Assembly (NCBI GenBank): GCA_020186115.1
Contig: WSYJ01000009.1
Location: 1-64,000, forward strand
DNA length: 64,000 nt
Origin: Histomonas meleagridis
Taxonomy: Eukaryota; Parabasalia; Tritrichomonadida; Dientamoebidae
Direction: 5' to 3'
The notes below the pieces were generated by a model that was not told the origin of the DNA, searched no databases, and saw nothing but the letters and a program-made list of their open reading frames with translations. Shown piece by piece: positions 9,414-19,201 of this stretch; positions within the stretch are counted from its first letter, which is position 1, and every line of letters starts with the position of its first letter. The position numbers were made by a program, and so were the translations under genes.

Positions 9414-9893
9414 TTATTCGCATGTTGCGGTTTTTGTGCTTAAGATGATTGAAACAATGAATCCATAAAGACCCAAAACTTCACCGAAAATGAGAATAAG
9501 CATTGCTCCCATGATCAAACGTGGTTGTTCAGCCATAGCACGAGCGGCAGCGTCACCGGCAACACCAATACACATACCTGAAGCAAGACCTGTTAAAGCG
9601 ACGGAGAGACCACCTGCAAGATTTGCATATCCTCTGAAAAGTGGATATGGTGGTCTAACGCTTGGTGCAATAATAACTGCTGTAACTAACCCATAAATAC
9701 CAACGATACCAGCCATAATGATTGGCATTAAACCACGGTAAATGAATTCAGGATGCATGGAGCAAACAGCAAAAACACCAATAGCAGATTTGGCTGTGCC
9801 ATAACCAGAGCCAATAGCTGTGAAAGCGAGTGCGATGGCAACGCCCAAAAATGAGAAAAATGTAGCGACAACAGGGCAGTCTTCGTTTGACAT
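9414..9893 (-). CDS. V-type ATPase proteolipid subunit c
   Basis: The 159-residue protein is almost wholly four hydrophobic helices with glycine-rich packing motifs. The proton-carrying glutamate is E138 in helix 4 (LILIFGEVLGLYG). The duplicated helix-hairpin pattern and IGSGYGTAKS / GVAGDAAARA motifs are diagnostic of the c subunit of the V0 ring. It would acidify lysosome-like and Golgi compartments. It starts at the ATG at 9893, with an initiator-like TCACTTTT on the same strand at 9909-9916. Confidence 0.96.
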   Translation of the reverse strand: MSNEDCPVVATFFSFLGVAIALAFTAIGSGYGTAKSAIGVFAVCSMHPEFIYRGLMPIIMAGIVGIYGLVTAVIIAPSVRPPYPLFRGYANLAGGLSVALTGLASGMCIGVAGDAAARAMAEQPRLIMGAMLILIFGEVLGLYGFIVSIILSTKTATCE

Positions 9894-9908
9894 CGTGGAT
9901 AGTAAACT

Positions 9909-9916
9909 AAAAGTGA
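9909..9916 (-). promoter_or_regulatory. Initiator-like TCACTTTT before the V-ATPase gene
   Basis: This is the same octamer as in front of the phosphatase gene. It lies 15 bp upstream of the ATG at 9893 and fits the trichomonad initiator. Confidence 0.55.
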
Positions 9917-10445
9917 CAAAACTACTTTTTTGAATTGCACTTTTTATGATACAACAAAATTTATCATCCTTTGGTTTCTTTTTTGTAATAGTTTTGGTTT
10001 CTTGTATACCAAATAATTATGGACTAATTTAAAGAAATATGCTAAAAACTTGTTGGGAAACCTTTTTTTCATCAACATATTAATTATAATTGATTTTTGA
10101 TTGTTTTAATTAACAAATAATAGCTCTTGCCTTATGTGCCACCAAAAAGCATTTAATATTTGAGCATTGGTACGTCGAAAAAAATTTATTAATAAAAAAT
10201 TGAAAATTAAATTTATTTTAAATTCTAATATTAATAGAAAGCAAATCTAATGGTTTAAAGTTAAAATAACATATTTTAATCTCTTTGTCATGTTTTGAAT
10301 AAATCTAATTTTAATACTTAAATCTTTCCATAATACGATTTATAAATCAAAATTAATTTTAAATTTAATTAACTTATCATTTAACTAATATTTAACTAAA
10401 CATTTTCATGAAATATTTTGGAAACACAAATTTCTGCCGTTTAAA
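9917..10445. other. Intergenic, ~530 bp
   Basis: This lies between the divergent V-ATPase and NDC80 genes. It is long and AT-rich, with no recognisable gene. The promoter-proximal motifs are listed separately. Confidence 0.45.
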
Positions 10446-10459
10446 TTAATAAACGTACA
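10446..10459 (+). promoter_or_regulatory. 14-bp element shared with the WDHD1 promoter
   Basis: TTAATAAACGTACA is repeated exactly at 53984-53997 before the WDHD1-like gene. Here it ends 3 bp before the NDC80 ATG. Its ACGT core differs from the CGGTT boxes seen elsewhere. Confidence 0.5.
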
Positions 10460-10462
10460 TTG

Positions 10463-12028
10463 ATGAGGAGGGCGAGGGAAAGTGTTGGTGTTCCAAGGAC
10501 CCACATACCAACTCGAAGTACTACAGCTGCATCTCGCCGCCAATCTACATCAGGGCGTGACCGAGAACGTCCAATAGCACAATCAAGAACACAAAAACCA
10601 GAACCTCCATCAGGACAAGGGGATCCCTTTAGATGCATAAATAATTTTTTTAAAGAAAGGGAAGGTGAGCCAGCCTTTCCAAACCGAGTTCAGTCATTAA
10701 CTCAAAAAAAGTATCAATCAGTTGCATGCAAACTTCTCCACATTATCGACAAAGATTTCAATGACTTTGGAGTTACTTCCAAACTCGAACATGATTTTCG
10801 TGATCTAATGAGTGTATTTGGATATCCTTATCAAATTCGGCCAACTGATCTTCAATCTACAATTGGTGCTCTTAATCGTTTAGGCCCCACACTTTATCCT
10901 CTTAATTGGCTTTGTCGTCTTATCAAAAGCGATGAAACTCTTAAACCTCAACAACAAGCATATTTAACGAATAATCCAAGTTTCCGCAATCGACTGATAT
11001 TTTTCAACTGCATTAAGCGTACCTATGAAATTTGGCTTCAAGGTGATGATAGATCCATTTCCCGTTTCGAGAAAGATTTATCAACATTTTATCTTGACTT
11101 GAACGATATCCAACAAACACATGAAAAGCTTCAATCTGACCTTAAGGCTCTTCAAAAGGAACTAGATTCTTTACAAAGAAATGAAGATCCTCGACAATCA
11201 TATGCTGAAGCAAATCGTCAAATTGAGCGCGTTATCGAACAACGGCAACAAGAATTCGAAAACCTTCATAAGACGAATTCACAAAAAGCTGAAGAACTTG
11301 ATGAATTAAAGCGATTAGAAGAAGAAGAAAAGGAAAAACTTAAAATTGCCGAAGAAGAAATGTTACAATTAGAGCGACAAATGGAAACAATGAACGTAAG
11401 ACCAGATCAATTAATGGAGATGATTGATACGATTAACAAATATGACTTAGAGAAAGAGCAACAGAATAACATCAAAGAAGAACTTGAAAAAGAGATTAAA
11501 GAAATTAATGAAAATTGTAAGAACGAATTTGATGCGATTTTTTCATTAGCAAATGATATCAATGGAATAATTACACAATTAGGGTCAAGTCAAATGTTAA
11601 AAGTTAATACGAATGGAACAAATCAAAAAGAAATTTTAGGTGTTGATCTCGAAAATCTTTTAAATGAAATATCAAATAATCGAATGAAATCATTACAAAT
11701 AGAAGTCGAACAAGCACAGATCGAAGCAGAAAGAAATAGCATCGCATTGGAATTGGAAGAACTTGAAAAGGAAAAAGTTAATCTAGAAAAAGAAATTAAA
11801 GCAATGGCATCAACAAAGAAAAAGGATATCAACGTGCTAAGGAACGAAGCGGATAATTTACAAAATGAAGTTAAACAGAAAAAGGTAAAAATTAATGAAG
11901 AAGAAAAAGATGCAAAAATGCAACTTCAGTTTGCAAAGGAATCATTCGAAAACTTAAATCAATATATAGAAGAAAAATTACAAAATTTAATCGGTGAACT
12001 AAAAGCAGTGAAAGGAATAATGAATTAA
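10463..12028 (+). CDS. NDC80: NDC80/HEC1 kinetochore protein
   Basis: The ATG at 10463 gives 521 residues; the upstream in-frame TTG is not a credible start. A basic, Ser/Thr/Arg-rich tail of ~50 residues is followed by a calponin-homology domain at ~55-160, with KLEHDFRDLMSVFGYPYQI and TLYPLNWLCRLI matching the HEC1 pattern. Coiled coil then fills residues ~195-520. In the NDC80 complex this subunit links kinetochores to microtubules, the basic tail and CH domain contacting tubulin. The protein is somewhat shorter than human HEC1 (642). Confidence 0.88.
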   Translation: MRRARESVGVPRTHIPTRSTTAASRRQSTSGRDRERPIAQSRTQKPEPPSGQGDPFRCINNFFKEREGEPAFPNRVQSLTQKKYQSVACKLLHIIDKDFNDFGVTSKLEHDFRDLMSVFGYPYQIRPTDLQSTIGALNRLGPTLYPLNWLCRLIKSDETLKPQQQAYLTNNPSFRNRLIFFNCIKRTYEIWLQGDDRSISRFEKDLSTFYLDLNDIQQTHEKLQSDLKALQKELDSLQRNEDPRQSYAEANRQIERVIEQRQQEFENLHKTNSQKAEELDELKRLEEEEKEKLKIAEEEMLQLERQMETMNVRPDQLMEMIDTINKYDLEKEQQNNIKEELEKEIKEINENCKNEFDAIFSLANDINGIITQLGSSQMLKVNTNGTNQKEILGVDLENLLNEISNNRMKSLQIEVEQAQIEAERNSIALELEELEKEKVNLEKEIKAMASTKKKDINVLRNEADNLQNEVKQKKVKINEEEKDAKMQLQFAKESFENLNQYIEEKLQNLIGELKAVKGIMN

Positions 12029-12330
12029 TTGTATGAAAAATATTTGTTGTAACTTTAAATATGTTTCATTAATAATTTTTTTTTAGATATAATTCTTTAT
12101 TAATTATATGCGATAAAATTCTTTAGAGTTATTCAATCTCTATCAAAAATTATACAAATATTTTGGTGAGTTATTTAGAAAAAAGCACATTATTATAGAA
12201 GATTAATTGATTCATTTGATTTTTATCAATAGAAATTGAATAGTTTATGCATACAAATTAATTGATCCACCTCTCTTAAAATCAAGTACTTTATATTTAC
12301 GATACGTTGCCTTGTTCGATCCAGAACCAA
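12029..12330. other. Intergenic, ~300 bp
   Basis: AT-rich spacer between two same-strand genes. A GATACGTTG string near 12300 precedes the karyopherin ATG. No other feature is seen. Confidence 0.4.
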
Positions 12331-15300
12331 ATGCAAACCCTTGAACAACTATATGGCCTTCTCCAAAACCCAATTTGTCACAGTGTTACAGAAATTACAA
12401 ATGCAATTCTTTCAATATATTTAAATAGCGAGTCTATTTTAGAAATATTAAGAATATTATCTTCAAATTCTTCACCTTTTATTAAACAGCAAGCGGCAAT
12501 AGGGCTTTCTCAAGTTATTTCAAGGCATTGGCAAAATATAATGGGATCACAACAAGCTGCAGAAGAGATTAAGGCAGCAATTTTAAATCTTCTTCATGAA
12601 GAAGCAGACCCTCTTGTACAAAACTCAATTATTTATGCAATTGAAAAGCTGCTACAAAAAACATGTGAATTATTTGGAGAAGACTCTCCACATACCATTG
12701 CTGAATTATGGCCACAACTATTTGACTTTCTACAAGTACTATTTTCACAAGAAAACCAAAGAAGCCATCAAGTAGGGCTTGAACTTTTATCTGTAATGGT
12801 TCCTATGTTAGGAGAACAAGCATTCAATTCAAATCTCCCACAATTTATAAATCAAATTATGATTTCTTTAACATCCCCTGATGAAGATTACCTTCTTTCT
12901 GGTCTAGGTCTATTTGTTTCTTTAAATTTGTGGATTGATGATAATAATTTGCAATTAATTCAACCTAATTATTCATCAATTGTTGAAAAGTATTTTGTTA
13001 TTTTCCATCAGTCGTTACTTTCTGGTCGTAATTGTACCTATAAAATTGCAAATCATCTTTCATCGTTTATAAGTTCATATCAAAATTCGGCCATTCCAAT
13101 TTCACAACTTTTGTTGTATCTCATAAACATGTTAAATGATCCTAATATCCAACCAACTCTTCATTATTTCATTTATCTTCCATTAATAGAAATCATCCAA
13201 AACTTCACCGATGATGTAAAACCACATATTGAGCTTCTTATTGAAACCATTTTTAAGTCATTGGCCATTGGCTTTACTGATGAATGTTATCAAGAGAACT
13301 CCAGCGCATGTTTCATATCCACTTCAATCGAATACCTTTGCTATCGTTTTAACGGCGAAAAACTGTTTCCTATCGTTTCCCGTTTTTTGTCAGACGATAG
13401 CCCCAATTCAACATTTGCAAGTATATTAATATTAGACAAATTCATATATAATGCACCAAACACAACAATTTCCCAATCATCCACTTTTGCAAAATTTTTT
13501 ATTAATCATTTAACACCAAATAATCATCATTCAATACGAGAAGTTTCATTAATATCATTACAAAAATTTATTAGTTTTATGTCAATTGGATTAAATGATT
13601 TCTTTCAGCCTATAATTGAAGGATGTATTTGTGCTATAGATTCTAATGATGTTGAATTAATTTATCAAGGAATTAAAACATTAAATTTCGCTATACAATA
13701 TATCGAATATGACGATAAATTTAATGGACCAATATTCGAAAAACTTTTTTCGATGTTACAAGTTAACTCACCATATGTAAACGAAATATTTGAAGCCATT
13801 TCTATGTTAGTTGAAGTAGCTGAAGATGATATCTCAATATATGTTCCACAATTAATGCCATATTTACTTCAATCGATACAAATTGATGATAATATGAATC
13901 CTATATTAAAAGGAATATCATTTGAAATCATATCAAAAATTATCAAAATATTACCTAATGAAACACAACAAATATCCGAACAATATATTGCATTACTTAT
14001 ACAAAACACAAGTTCAAAAGATACATTTATAGTATCACATTTATTAAAATCATTTACAAATCTTGTTAATATTAAACATCCATTAATTCAAAACATATTA
14101 ATAAAAATTGCGGAATATGCAGTTAATGAACTTGATTGTAGTCATATACTATCGGATATACAAAACAATGAAAACTTCCAAAATGAAGATAATGTAAATG
14201 ATGAATCACAACAATCAATACTTTTAGATACAATAATTAATTCGACTAAATTAATTCGTTCAATAATTAATAATTTTCCAATTGTATTTCAATCGAACAT
14301 TGAACAAATAATAATTAAAATGAAATCATTTTCATATATTCCATTGATAAATATAATAAAACAATCATTGAAAACTTTGGCAGCAATATTTATAACATAT
14401 CAAATAGATCCTAATCCACATATGGAAGAAATTAAATCCATTTTCGAATTACATGAAGCCTCATTAAGCGAACAAGCATTTATATTTTATACGAAAATGA
14501 TTTATAAATATTCGAATACGTTATCACAAGACATATATAAAATTGCTTTTAGTTATTCAATTGCTGCAATTAATAATGAATTGCCTTGTTTACAAGAGGA
14601 TGAATTTGGTGGTGATGAAGATAATAGTGCAAAAGTTTCATTGATGATGCACGTGTTTGATTGTTTAACTGGAATCGCTTTAAATGTTCCTCAATATTTC
14701 GATAAGGGTAAATTTATACAATTATTACAAAAATTATTAAAAGAAAATAGAATTCAAGAAATTTTACTCGGAGTTTCTATTCTTGGAAAATTATTTAAAG
14801 TTGCTGCAAATGAAATTTCTGGTTTAATACTGAAGTTTATGATAAAAATTATTTTGGAAACATTAAAATATTGTGACGGAACAAACCAACCTTTCCCAAT
14901 AATAGCTTTAAGGGATATATTAGAAACTAATCCAAACGTTTTAGCAAATTATATTAATGGAATTTTCCAAAAAATTGATGAAATCCTTCAGTTAGAAAAT
15001 GTGGGGCAGCCCTATTACCACCAAACGGTCGCAGCGGTGGTTTCACTTTTGTTTTCGTTCTTGAAAATTCAAAAGGAGCAGTTCCCTCTTCAGAAATATT
15101 TGAATGTAATGGTATCGGTTCTCCCAGAAAAAATCGAGGCAGAAAACATTTATTCATCAATTATTATCGTGTATGAACAATTTCCGCAAGCACTCTCACA
15201 AGTAATACCACAGATAATTGTTGGGTTTGCAAAAACATTAGCATTGAAAGATTCAAAATTGAAAAGTTATGGATTTTCGGATGCTTTATTAATAAAAATC

Positions 15301-15414
15301 GTTGGAACACTCAGATCGATATTAAGTGCATTCCCTGATGGTATGGCACTGATTCAACAGTCAATCACCGACCAAAAATCTCTTTTAAGGTTGAATCAGC
15401 GTGTTTTTCAATAA
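12331..15414 (+). CDS. Importin-beta-like karyopherin (Kap123/importin-4 type)
   Basis: The first ATG is at 12331 (MQTLEQLYGLLQNP), giving about 1,027 residues; the preceding open codons lack ATG. The N-terminal ~100 residues resemble the importin-beta N-terminal domain (SSPFIKQQAAIGLSQVISRHW), and the whole protein is a chain of HEAT-like helix pairs. Length and layout fit Kap123/importin-4/importin-5, which carry ribosomal proteins and histones into the nucleus through Ran-GTP. The exact paralogue cannot be fixed by eye. Confidence 0.78.
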   Translation: MQTLEQLYGLLQNPICHSVTEITNAILSIYLNSESILEILRILSSNSSPFIKQQAAIGLSQVISRHWQNIMGSQQAAEEIKAAILNLLHEEADPLVQNSIIYAIEKLLQKTCELFGEDSPHTIAELWPQLFDFLQVLFSQENQRSHQVGLELLSVMVPMLGEQAFNSNLPQFINQIMISLTSPDEDYLLSGLGLFVSLNLWIDDNNLQLIQPNYSSIVEKYFVIFHQSLLSGRNCTYKIANHLSSFISSYQNSAIPISQLLLYLINMLNDPNIQPTLHYFIYLPLIEIIQNFTDDVKPHIELLIETIFKSLAIGFTDECYQENSSACFISTSIEYLCYRFNGEKLFPIVSRFLSDDSPNSTFASILILDKFIYNAPNTTISQSSTFAKFFINHLTPNNHHSIREVSLISLQKFISFMSIGLNDFFQPIIEGCICAIDSNDVELIYQGIKTLNFAIQYIEYDDKFNGPIFEKLFSMLQVNSPYVNEIFEAISMLVEVAEDDISIYVPQLMPYLLQSIQIDDNMNPILKGISFEIISKIIKILPNETQQISEQYIALLIQNTSSKDTFIVSHLLKSFTNLVNIKHPLIQNILIKIAEYAVNELDCSHILSDIQNNENFQNEDNVNDESQQSILLDTIINSTKLIRSIINNFPIVFQSNIEQIIIKMKSFSYIPLINIIKQSLKTLAAIFITYQIDPNPHMEEIKSIFELHEASLSEQAFIFYTKMIYKYSNTLSQDIYKIAFSYSIAAINNELPCLQEDEFGGDEDNSAKVSLMMHVFDCLTGIALNVPQYFDKGKFIQLLQKLLKENRIQEILLGVSILGKLFKVAANEISGLILKFMIKIILETLKYCDGTNQPFPIIALRDILETNPNVLANYINGIFQKIDEILQLENVGQPYYHQTVAAVVSLLFSFLKIQKEQFPLQKYLNVMVSVLPEKIEAENIYSSIIIVYEQFPQALSQVIPQIIVGFAKTLALKDSKLKSYGFSDALLIKIVGTLRSILSAFPDGMALIQQSITDQKSLLRLNQRVFQ

Positions 15415-15791
15415 ATATTAAATGTTATCAATTTTCAGAAGACCGTTTATCCTGTATTCAAATTTGGTGTAAAAAATGCTTTTTGAATGTGTCGTAAAAA
15501 TGCCACGTTTTTGAACAAACGATGATTTAGTTTACAATTTTGACGCTGTTTGCCAAATTTACATGCAGAAACTATTGAATTACCGGAGTTTTGACAGTCG
15601 GCTGTTTTGTAAACTTCATAATTATCAAGTTGTAAAAAATATATTTATATGAAATTTTTTGTCAAATATGACGGTTATTTGAGCGTAAAATTCTGTGACG
15701 TCACTTTTGGCCAAATAAAATTGATTCTAAAAACAACAAAATTTTGAAAACAGATAATTTCGACTAGGTAAAAAATTTACTAAAATGGAAA
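15415..15791. other. Intergenic, ~380 bp
   Basis: Convergent 3' ends. The sequence is slightly less AT-rich than other gaps but has no open frame or clear RNA structure that I can support. Confidence 0.45.
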
Positions 15792-17087
15792 TTAGAACCG
15801 GTAGTGACGTATAGGTTTAGGGGTGAATGTTCGAGGAATATGTGCACCCGCCTGTAATAAATTTTCAGGCATTGGTCCTTGAAGCGAGTTGAATCCTTTT
15901 GGAATAGGCTGAGGGATCCTTTTTCTGGCCATTCTTGGGTTGTATGAATGACCCATGAAGCTATCTGATGATCGGACCAACTTCAATGCACTTGCCTTTA
16001 ACTCTGCTGCTATTTGTGAAAACTTGAAGTTATTGTCACATTTAACAAAATCAATAAAATTGATTTCACGATTTTTCTCAAAGTCTGTTGGGATAAGAGT
16101 AGTTGTTCTAATGTTGAAGTCTGTGATAAAGTTATCTGCATCTTTGATAAATGGATGAGATAATATCTGGTCAAGATTAAGCCTCTTATGAGGATCTATC
16201 TCTAAAATTCCGCGTATAAGATCTTCTGGAACCGGGAATGAAGCTTTTGGTATAACGAGTTCATTTTCTTTTATGTTTTTAACTATATTGTATAGGTTTT
16301 CTCCAGTATAAGGAAGTTGATCGAAGAGCATCTGATAAAGAGTAATACCTAGAGCCCAAACATCTTCCTTTATTTGAGGGCATTGGCCATCAATGGGCGG
16401 TAATTCATCGTCATCATCTAAGGCTTCTGGAGCTTGGAATGCAGGTGAACCAACAACCATCGATGCACTATTAATACTGTGACTAATTCCGAAGTCTCCT
16501 AAGATTGCTTTTCCAGTGGAATCTACTAATATATTAGCAGGTTTAACATCTTGATGAACAAATCCTTTAGAGTGCATGTATGAGAGAGCTATTGCAACCT
16601 GCTTGATGATTGATCGGATCGAATCATAAGTTAATTTTCCTTTTTGAAGCAAATTTAAAACAGAACCTTTGTCAGCATACCCAAGAACTAAATAAGCATA
16701 CTCATGGTCACCTGAAAGGAACACATCGTAAAGCTTAAGGATGTTATCGTGGTTTAAAAACTTCATAAGTCTTATTTCTCTGTCAAGTTGATTTGCACCA
16801 TCAGGCATTTTTAGCATTGTTCTTAGCTTGATTTTCTTGACAGCATAAGTCTTATGCGTTTCTTTGTCTATTGAAAGAAATACTTTTGAAAATGTTCCTT
16901 GACCAATTTTACGTATTAAGAGGTACTTATCAATCTGATCTATTGGTCTCTGTTGAACTACAGTTGGTTCTGGTGTTGAAATATGCTTGATGAAGCCTAG
17001 TTCGTGGGTGTCTAACATTTGGCTGTCTAAAATGATCTCAATTTTGGTTAGAGAAAATCTGTAGAAATCAAATGCAAATATTTTCAT
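15792..17087 (-). CDS. Serine/threonine kinase, LKB1 (STK11)-like
   Basis: The 431-residue protein has a complete kinase domain: glycine loop IGQGTFSKVF at 61-70, ATP lysine K84 in YAVKKI, catalytic loop HQDVKPAN at 178-185 and DFG at 198-200. The activation segment GSPAFQAPE, then EDVWALGITLY, LPYTGENLY and ILEIDPHKR, strongly recall LKB1, which also lacks the usual HRD Arg. LKB1 activates AMPK-family kinases. The C-terminal ~120 residues are basic and unstructured. An alternative start is Met24 at 17018. The related CaMKK/SAK1 group is the main alternative. Confidence 0.78.
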   Translation of the reverse strand: MKIFAFDFYRFSLTKIEIILDSQMLDTHELGFIKHISTPEPTVVQQRPIDQIDKYLLIRKIGQGTFSKVFLSIDKETHKTYAVKKIKLRTMLKMPDGANQLDREIRLMKFLNHDNILKLYDVFLSGDHEYAYLVLGYADKGSVLNLLQKGKLTYDSIRSIIKQVAIALSYMHSKGFVHQDVKPANILVDSTGKAILGDFGISHSINSASMVVGSPAFQAPEALDDDDELPPIDGQCPQIKEDVWALGITLYQMLFDQLPYTGENLYNIVKNIKENELVIPKASFPVPEDLIRGILEIDPHKRLNLDQILSHPFIKDADNFITDFNIRTTTLIPTDFEKNREINFIDFVKCDNNFKFSQIAAELKASALKLVRSSDSFMGHSYNPRMARKRIPQPIPKGFNSLQGPMPENLLQAGAHIPRTFTPKPIRHYRF

Positions 17088-17473
17088 ATATCTTCAAGAT
17101 TTCATTATAAAATTTTAAATATAAATTGTTCCGATGATATTAAATATATATAACAATAAAATTAGAACGAATAAATTAGATTATAAAAAATATTCCCTTT
17201 TTGGTTTATGGGAACGTCCAGAAGACGCTGAGAATATTCAATGCTCTCAATTTTGAATAAACTTCATTCAAAATTTGTAATTTTTTCAATAATGGCAAAA
17301 ACACTACGTTCCCAAAAATCACATTACGGTTATTGTCAAAGTCTAAAACGGTTAAACTGTGTACGACCACATTAAAAAAAATTTTTTTGTCAATCGGTTG
17401 TAAACACGACCGATGAAAAAAAATCATTTCACATGTCGTCGATAAAAAATAAGATTTAACGTTCGCATAGCCG
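17088..17473. other. Intergenic, ~390 bp, divergent promoters
   Basis: This separates the divergent kinase and UBL/UBA genes. CGGTTA-type boxes occur near 17328 and 17395, and TTAACGTTCG lies 6 bp before the ATG at 17474. An open stretch on the minus strand here has no recognisable protein. Confidence 0.45.
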
Positions 17474-18115
17474 ATGCAGGAAACCCTTATAAAAACAGTT
17501 TCAGGGAAGACTTTTAGTATAAAGTGTAGTCCTGAAGAGCCTATCCACAGCCTAATCGAAAAGGTTCGTAACTTACTTCAAAGTAAAGGCGAAATTCAAT
17601 TAATATATCAACAAAAAATTTTAGATGAAAACTTAACAATAAAAGATATAGGCTATGAACCTCCAAATTTCTTTGTGGTTTGTCCTAAATCGAAACCAAG
17701 TCCACGTCCTAAAGAAATCACAATATCAAATAGAATTCAATCAATTGAAATACCTCAACCACAAAGCCTTAAGCCCCCGATTCATGTTGCTATTCTAACA
17801 CAATCATCGAGTGATAGTAGCTTTGATGAAGAAGATTATGATGATACTCAAACATCTTCTTCTTTTGTATCACAAGTTGACAGCTTTCAAAATGATTTTG
17901 AATCAAATCAATCAGATTTATACGAAGAAGATGAGGAAGAAGAATTTGAATCATCATTAAACTGCTATGACAATTTCACTGATGAACAAAAGCAAGATAT
18001 TAAAGAAATACAAAATGAAACCGGACTTGATTTCAAGAAAGCTGTTTTGATATATGTGTCGTGTCAATGCTCAAAAGAAAATGCCATTCTTAGTTTGCGA
18101 GAGATGAGCAAATGA
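17474..18115 (+). CDS. Rad23-like UBL-UBA protein
   Basis: In this 213-residue protein, residues 3-72 are a ubiquitin-like fold (VSGKTFSIKCSPEEPIHSLIEKV, LIYQQKILDENLTIKDIGY, FFVV), closest to the UBL of Rad23. A Ser/Asp/Glu-rich linker follows. Residues ~170-210 form one UBA-type three-helix domain. Rad23 family proteins shuttle ubiquitylated clients to the proteasome. It is about half the usual Rad23 length and lacks both the internal UBA1 and the XPC-binding domain, so a Dsk2-like or novel minimal shuttle is possible. Confidence 0.75.
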   Translation: MQETLIKTVSGKTFSIKCSPEEPIHSLIEKVRNLLQSKGEIQLIYQQKILDENLTIKDIGYEPPNFFVVCPKSKPSPRPKEITISNRIQSIEIPQPQSLKPPIHVAILTQSSSDSSFDEEDYDDTQTSSSFVSQVDSFQNDFESNQSDLYEEDEEEEFESSLNCYDNFTDEQKQDIKEIQNETGLDFKKAVLIYVSCQCSKENAILSLREMSK

Positions 18116-18313
18116 TGGAACAAATATTTTCTTTTTGTTTGTATTGAATTAAAAGTAAAAATAAAAAAAAATTAAAGTAAGGGAATATTTTTCAGATCCT
18201 TTTAAGAATGTTTATTATATTGTACTTTTTCATTGAAGCTTTATTTTAGTCTAAAATAGATTATACATTAAAAAATTGATCACGTGTGATGCATATGCAT
18301 TAAAAATATTTAT
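18116..18313. other. Intergenic between convergent genes
   Basis: Short AT-rich gap. Nothing recognisable besides A runs. Confidence 0.4.
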
Positions 18314-18892
18314 TTAGAAGACAGTACAAACTTCTTTTTTTGTGCTTTTTTGTTCTTTTGGTGGTGTTTGGTTAACTGTTGGATGATTTCTTTGATAAAT
18401 CTTTTCGACAAGTCCGTAAAATAGTTCGTGAACATTTATGTTGTTCTTAGCTGATATTTCCATGTAAAAAGCGCCTATTTGTTTGGCAAGTTCTTCTCCT
18501 TCTTCTTGGCTAACTACACGTTCTTCAACGAGATCACATTTGGAAGCACAAAGGTAAACCAAAGGGTTTCTGTAACAACGGGTAATGTCTTGATAGCATT
18601 CGTTGACATATTCAAACGAATCACGTTCAACCATCGAGTAAAGAATAATAAAACCTTTTCTTGGTGCATCTGGTCTTGGAACTCTCATTGGTGCAAAATC
18701 ATCTACAAAATTTACTGTGATATTGGTTGTAATACAAATTCCTTGATAGTTAATTATGGACTTACATTCAAAAAACAGATCAGTGCCATAATCAAGTCCG
18801 CCAATCTTAGAAATAAGCATAGATTTCCCAGTGTTGTATCGTCCATAAAGATCTATATAATATTCTTCTGAACTGGGTTTTTCTTGGTTCAT
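18314..18892 (-). CDS. Ras-like small GTPase with CAAX end, atypical switch II
   Basis: The ATG at 18892 gives 192 residues; an upstream TTG is rejected. Visible motifs are the P-loop GRYNTGKS, a G4-like CASKCDL in place of NKxD, and G5 ISAKNN. The C-terminus CTVF is a CAAX box that would be prenylated. The usual DTAGQ of switch II is replaced by a stretch with DDFAP and no Gly/Gln, so normal GTP hydrolysis is doubtful. It most resembles the Ras/Rap group. An AACGGTT box on the coding strand sits 5 bp before the ATG. Confidence 0.85.
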   Translation of the reverse strand: MNQEKPSSEEYYIDLYGRYNTGKSMLISKIGGLDYGTDLFFECKSIINYQGICITTNITVNFVDDFAPMRVPRPDAPRKGFIILYSMVERDSFEYVNECYQDITRCYRNPLVYLCASKCDLVEERVVSQEEGEELAKQIGAFYMEISAKNNINVHELFYGLVEKIYQRNHPTVNQTPPKEQKSTKKEVCTVF

Positions 18893-18897
18893 ATCAA

Positions 18898-18904
18898 AAC
18901 CGTT
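18898..18904 (-). promoter_or_regulatory. AACGGTT box at the GTPase start
   Basis: Reading on the minus strand, AACGGTT ends 5 bp before the ATG at 18892. It resembles the T. vaginalis M3 (Myb-like-bound) core promoter element. Confidence 0.45.
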
Positions 18905-19162
18905 GTTGATAGCGGTCAACCTGGAATGATCATTCCATTTTACGAAGCGAAAAAAGTATGAATATGAAAAAGGATTTGTGGAAGTTTATCCTTGGCTAAG
19001 AGTTCTTGTTTCTATTTTAGCTATGGAAATTGCACAGAGATCATATGAAGACGCATAAGTTAAATTGATCAAAAAAGTAATATCTTTCACTTTAAAATGA
19101 GTTGCTTTTATGTTTTTCTGTGTATTCTTTGGTTATATTGATGGAAAAAAGAGGATTTTGGA

Positions 19163-19192
19163 TTTGGCGGGGAATTAAAATTTTTGGCGGGA
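19163..19192 (+). promoter_or_regulatory. Two E2F-type sites before the DP gene
   Basis: TTTGGCGGGGAA starts at 19163 and TTTGGCGGGA at 19183, in the same orientation and 20 bp apart. Both match the classical E2F/DP site TTTSSCGS. The second ends 9 bp before the ATG of the DP-family gene. Autoregulation by the E2F/DP dimer is inferred. Confidence 0.65.
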
Positions 19193-19201
19193 TCAACGTT
19201 G

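Noticed and set aside
17206-17427. 73-codon minus-strand frame in the promoter gap
   Set aside because: No recognisable protein features and it would fill a divergent promoter.
19034-19052. ACAGAGATCATATG similar to the U6 snRNA ACAGAGA box
   Set aside because: The downstream AGCATGG and U4-pairing elements are absent.
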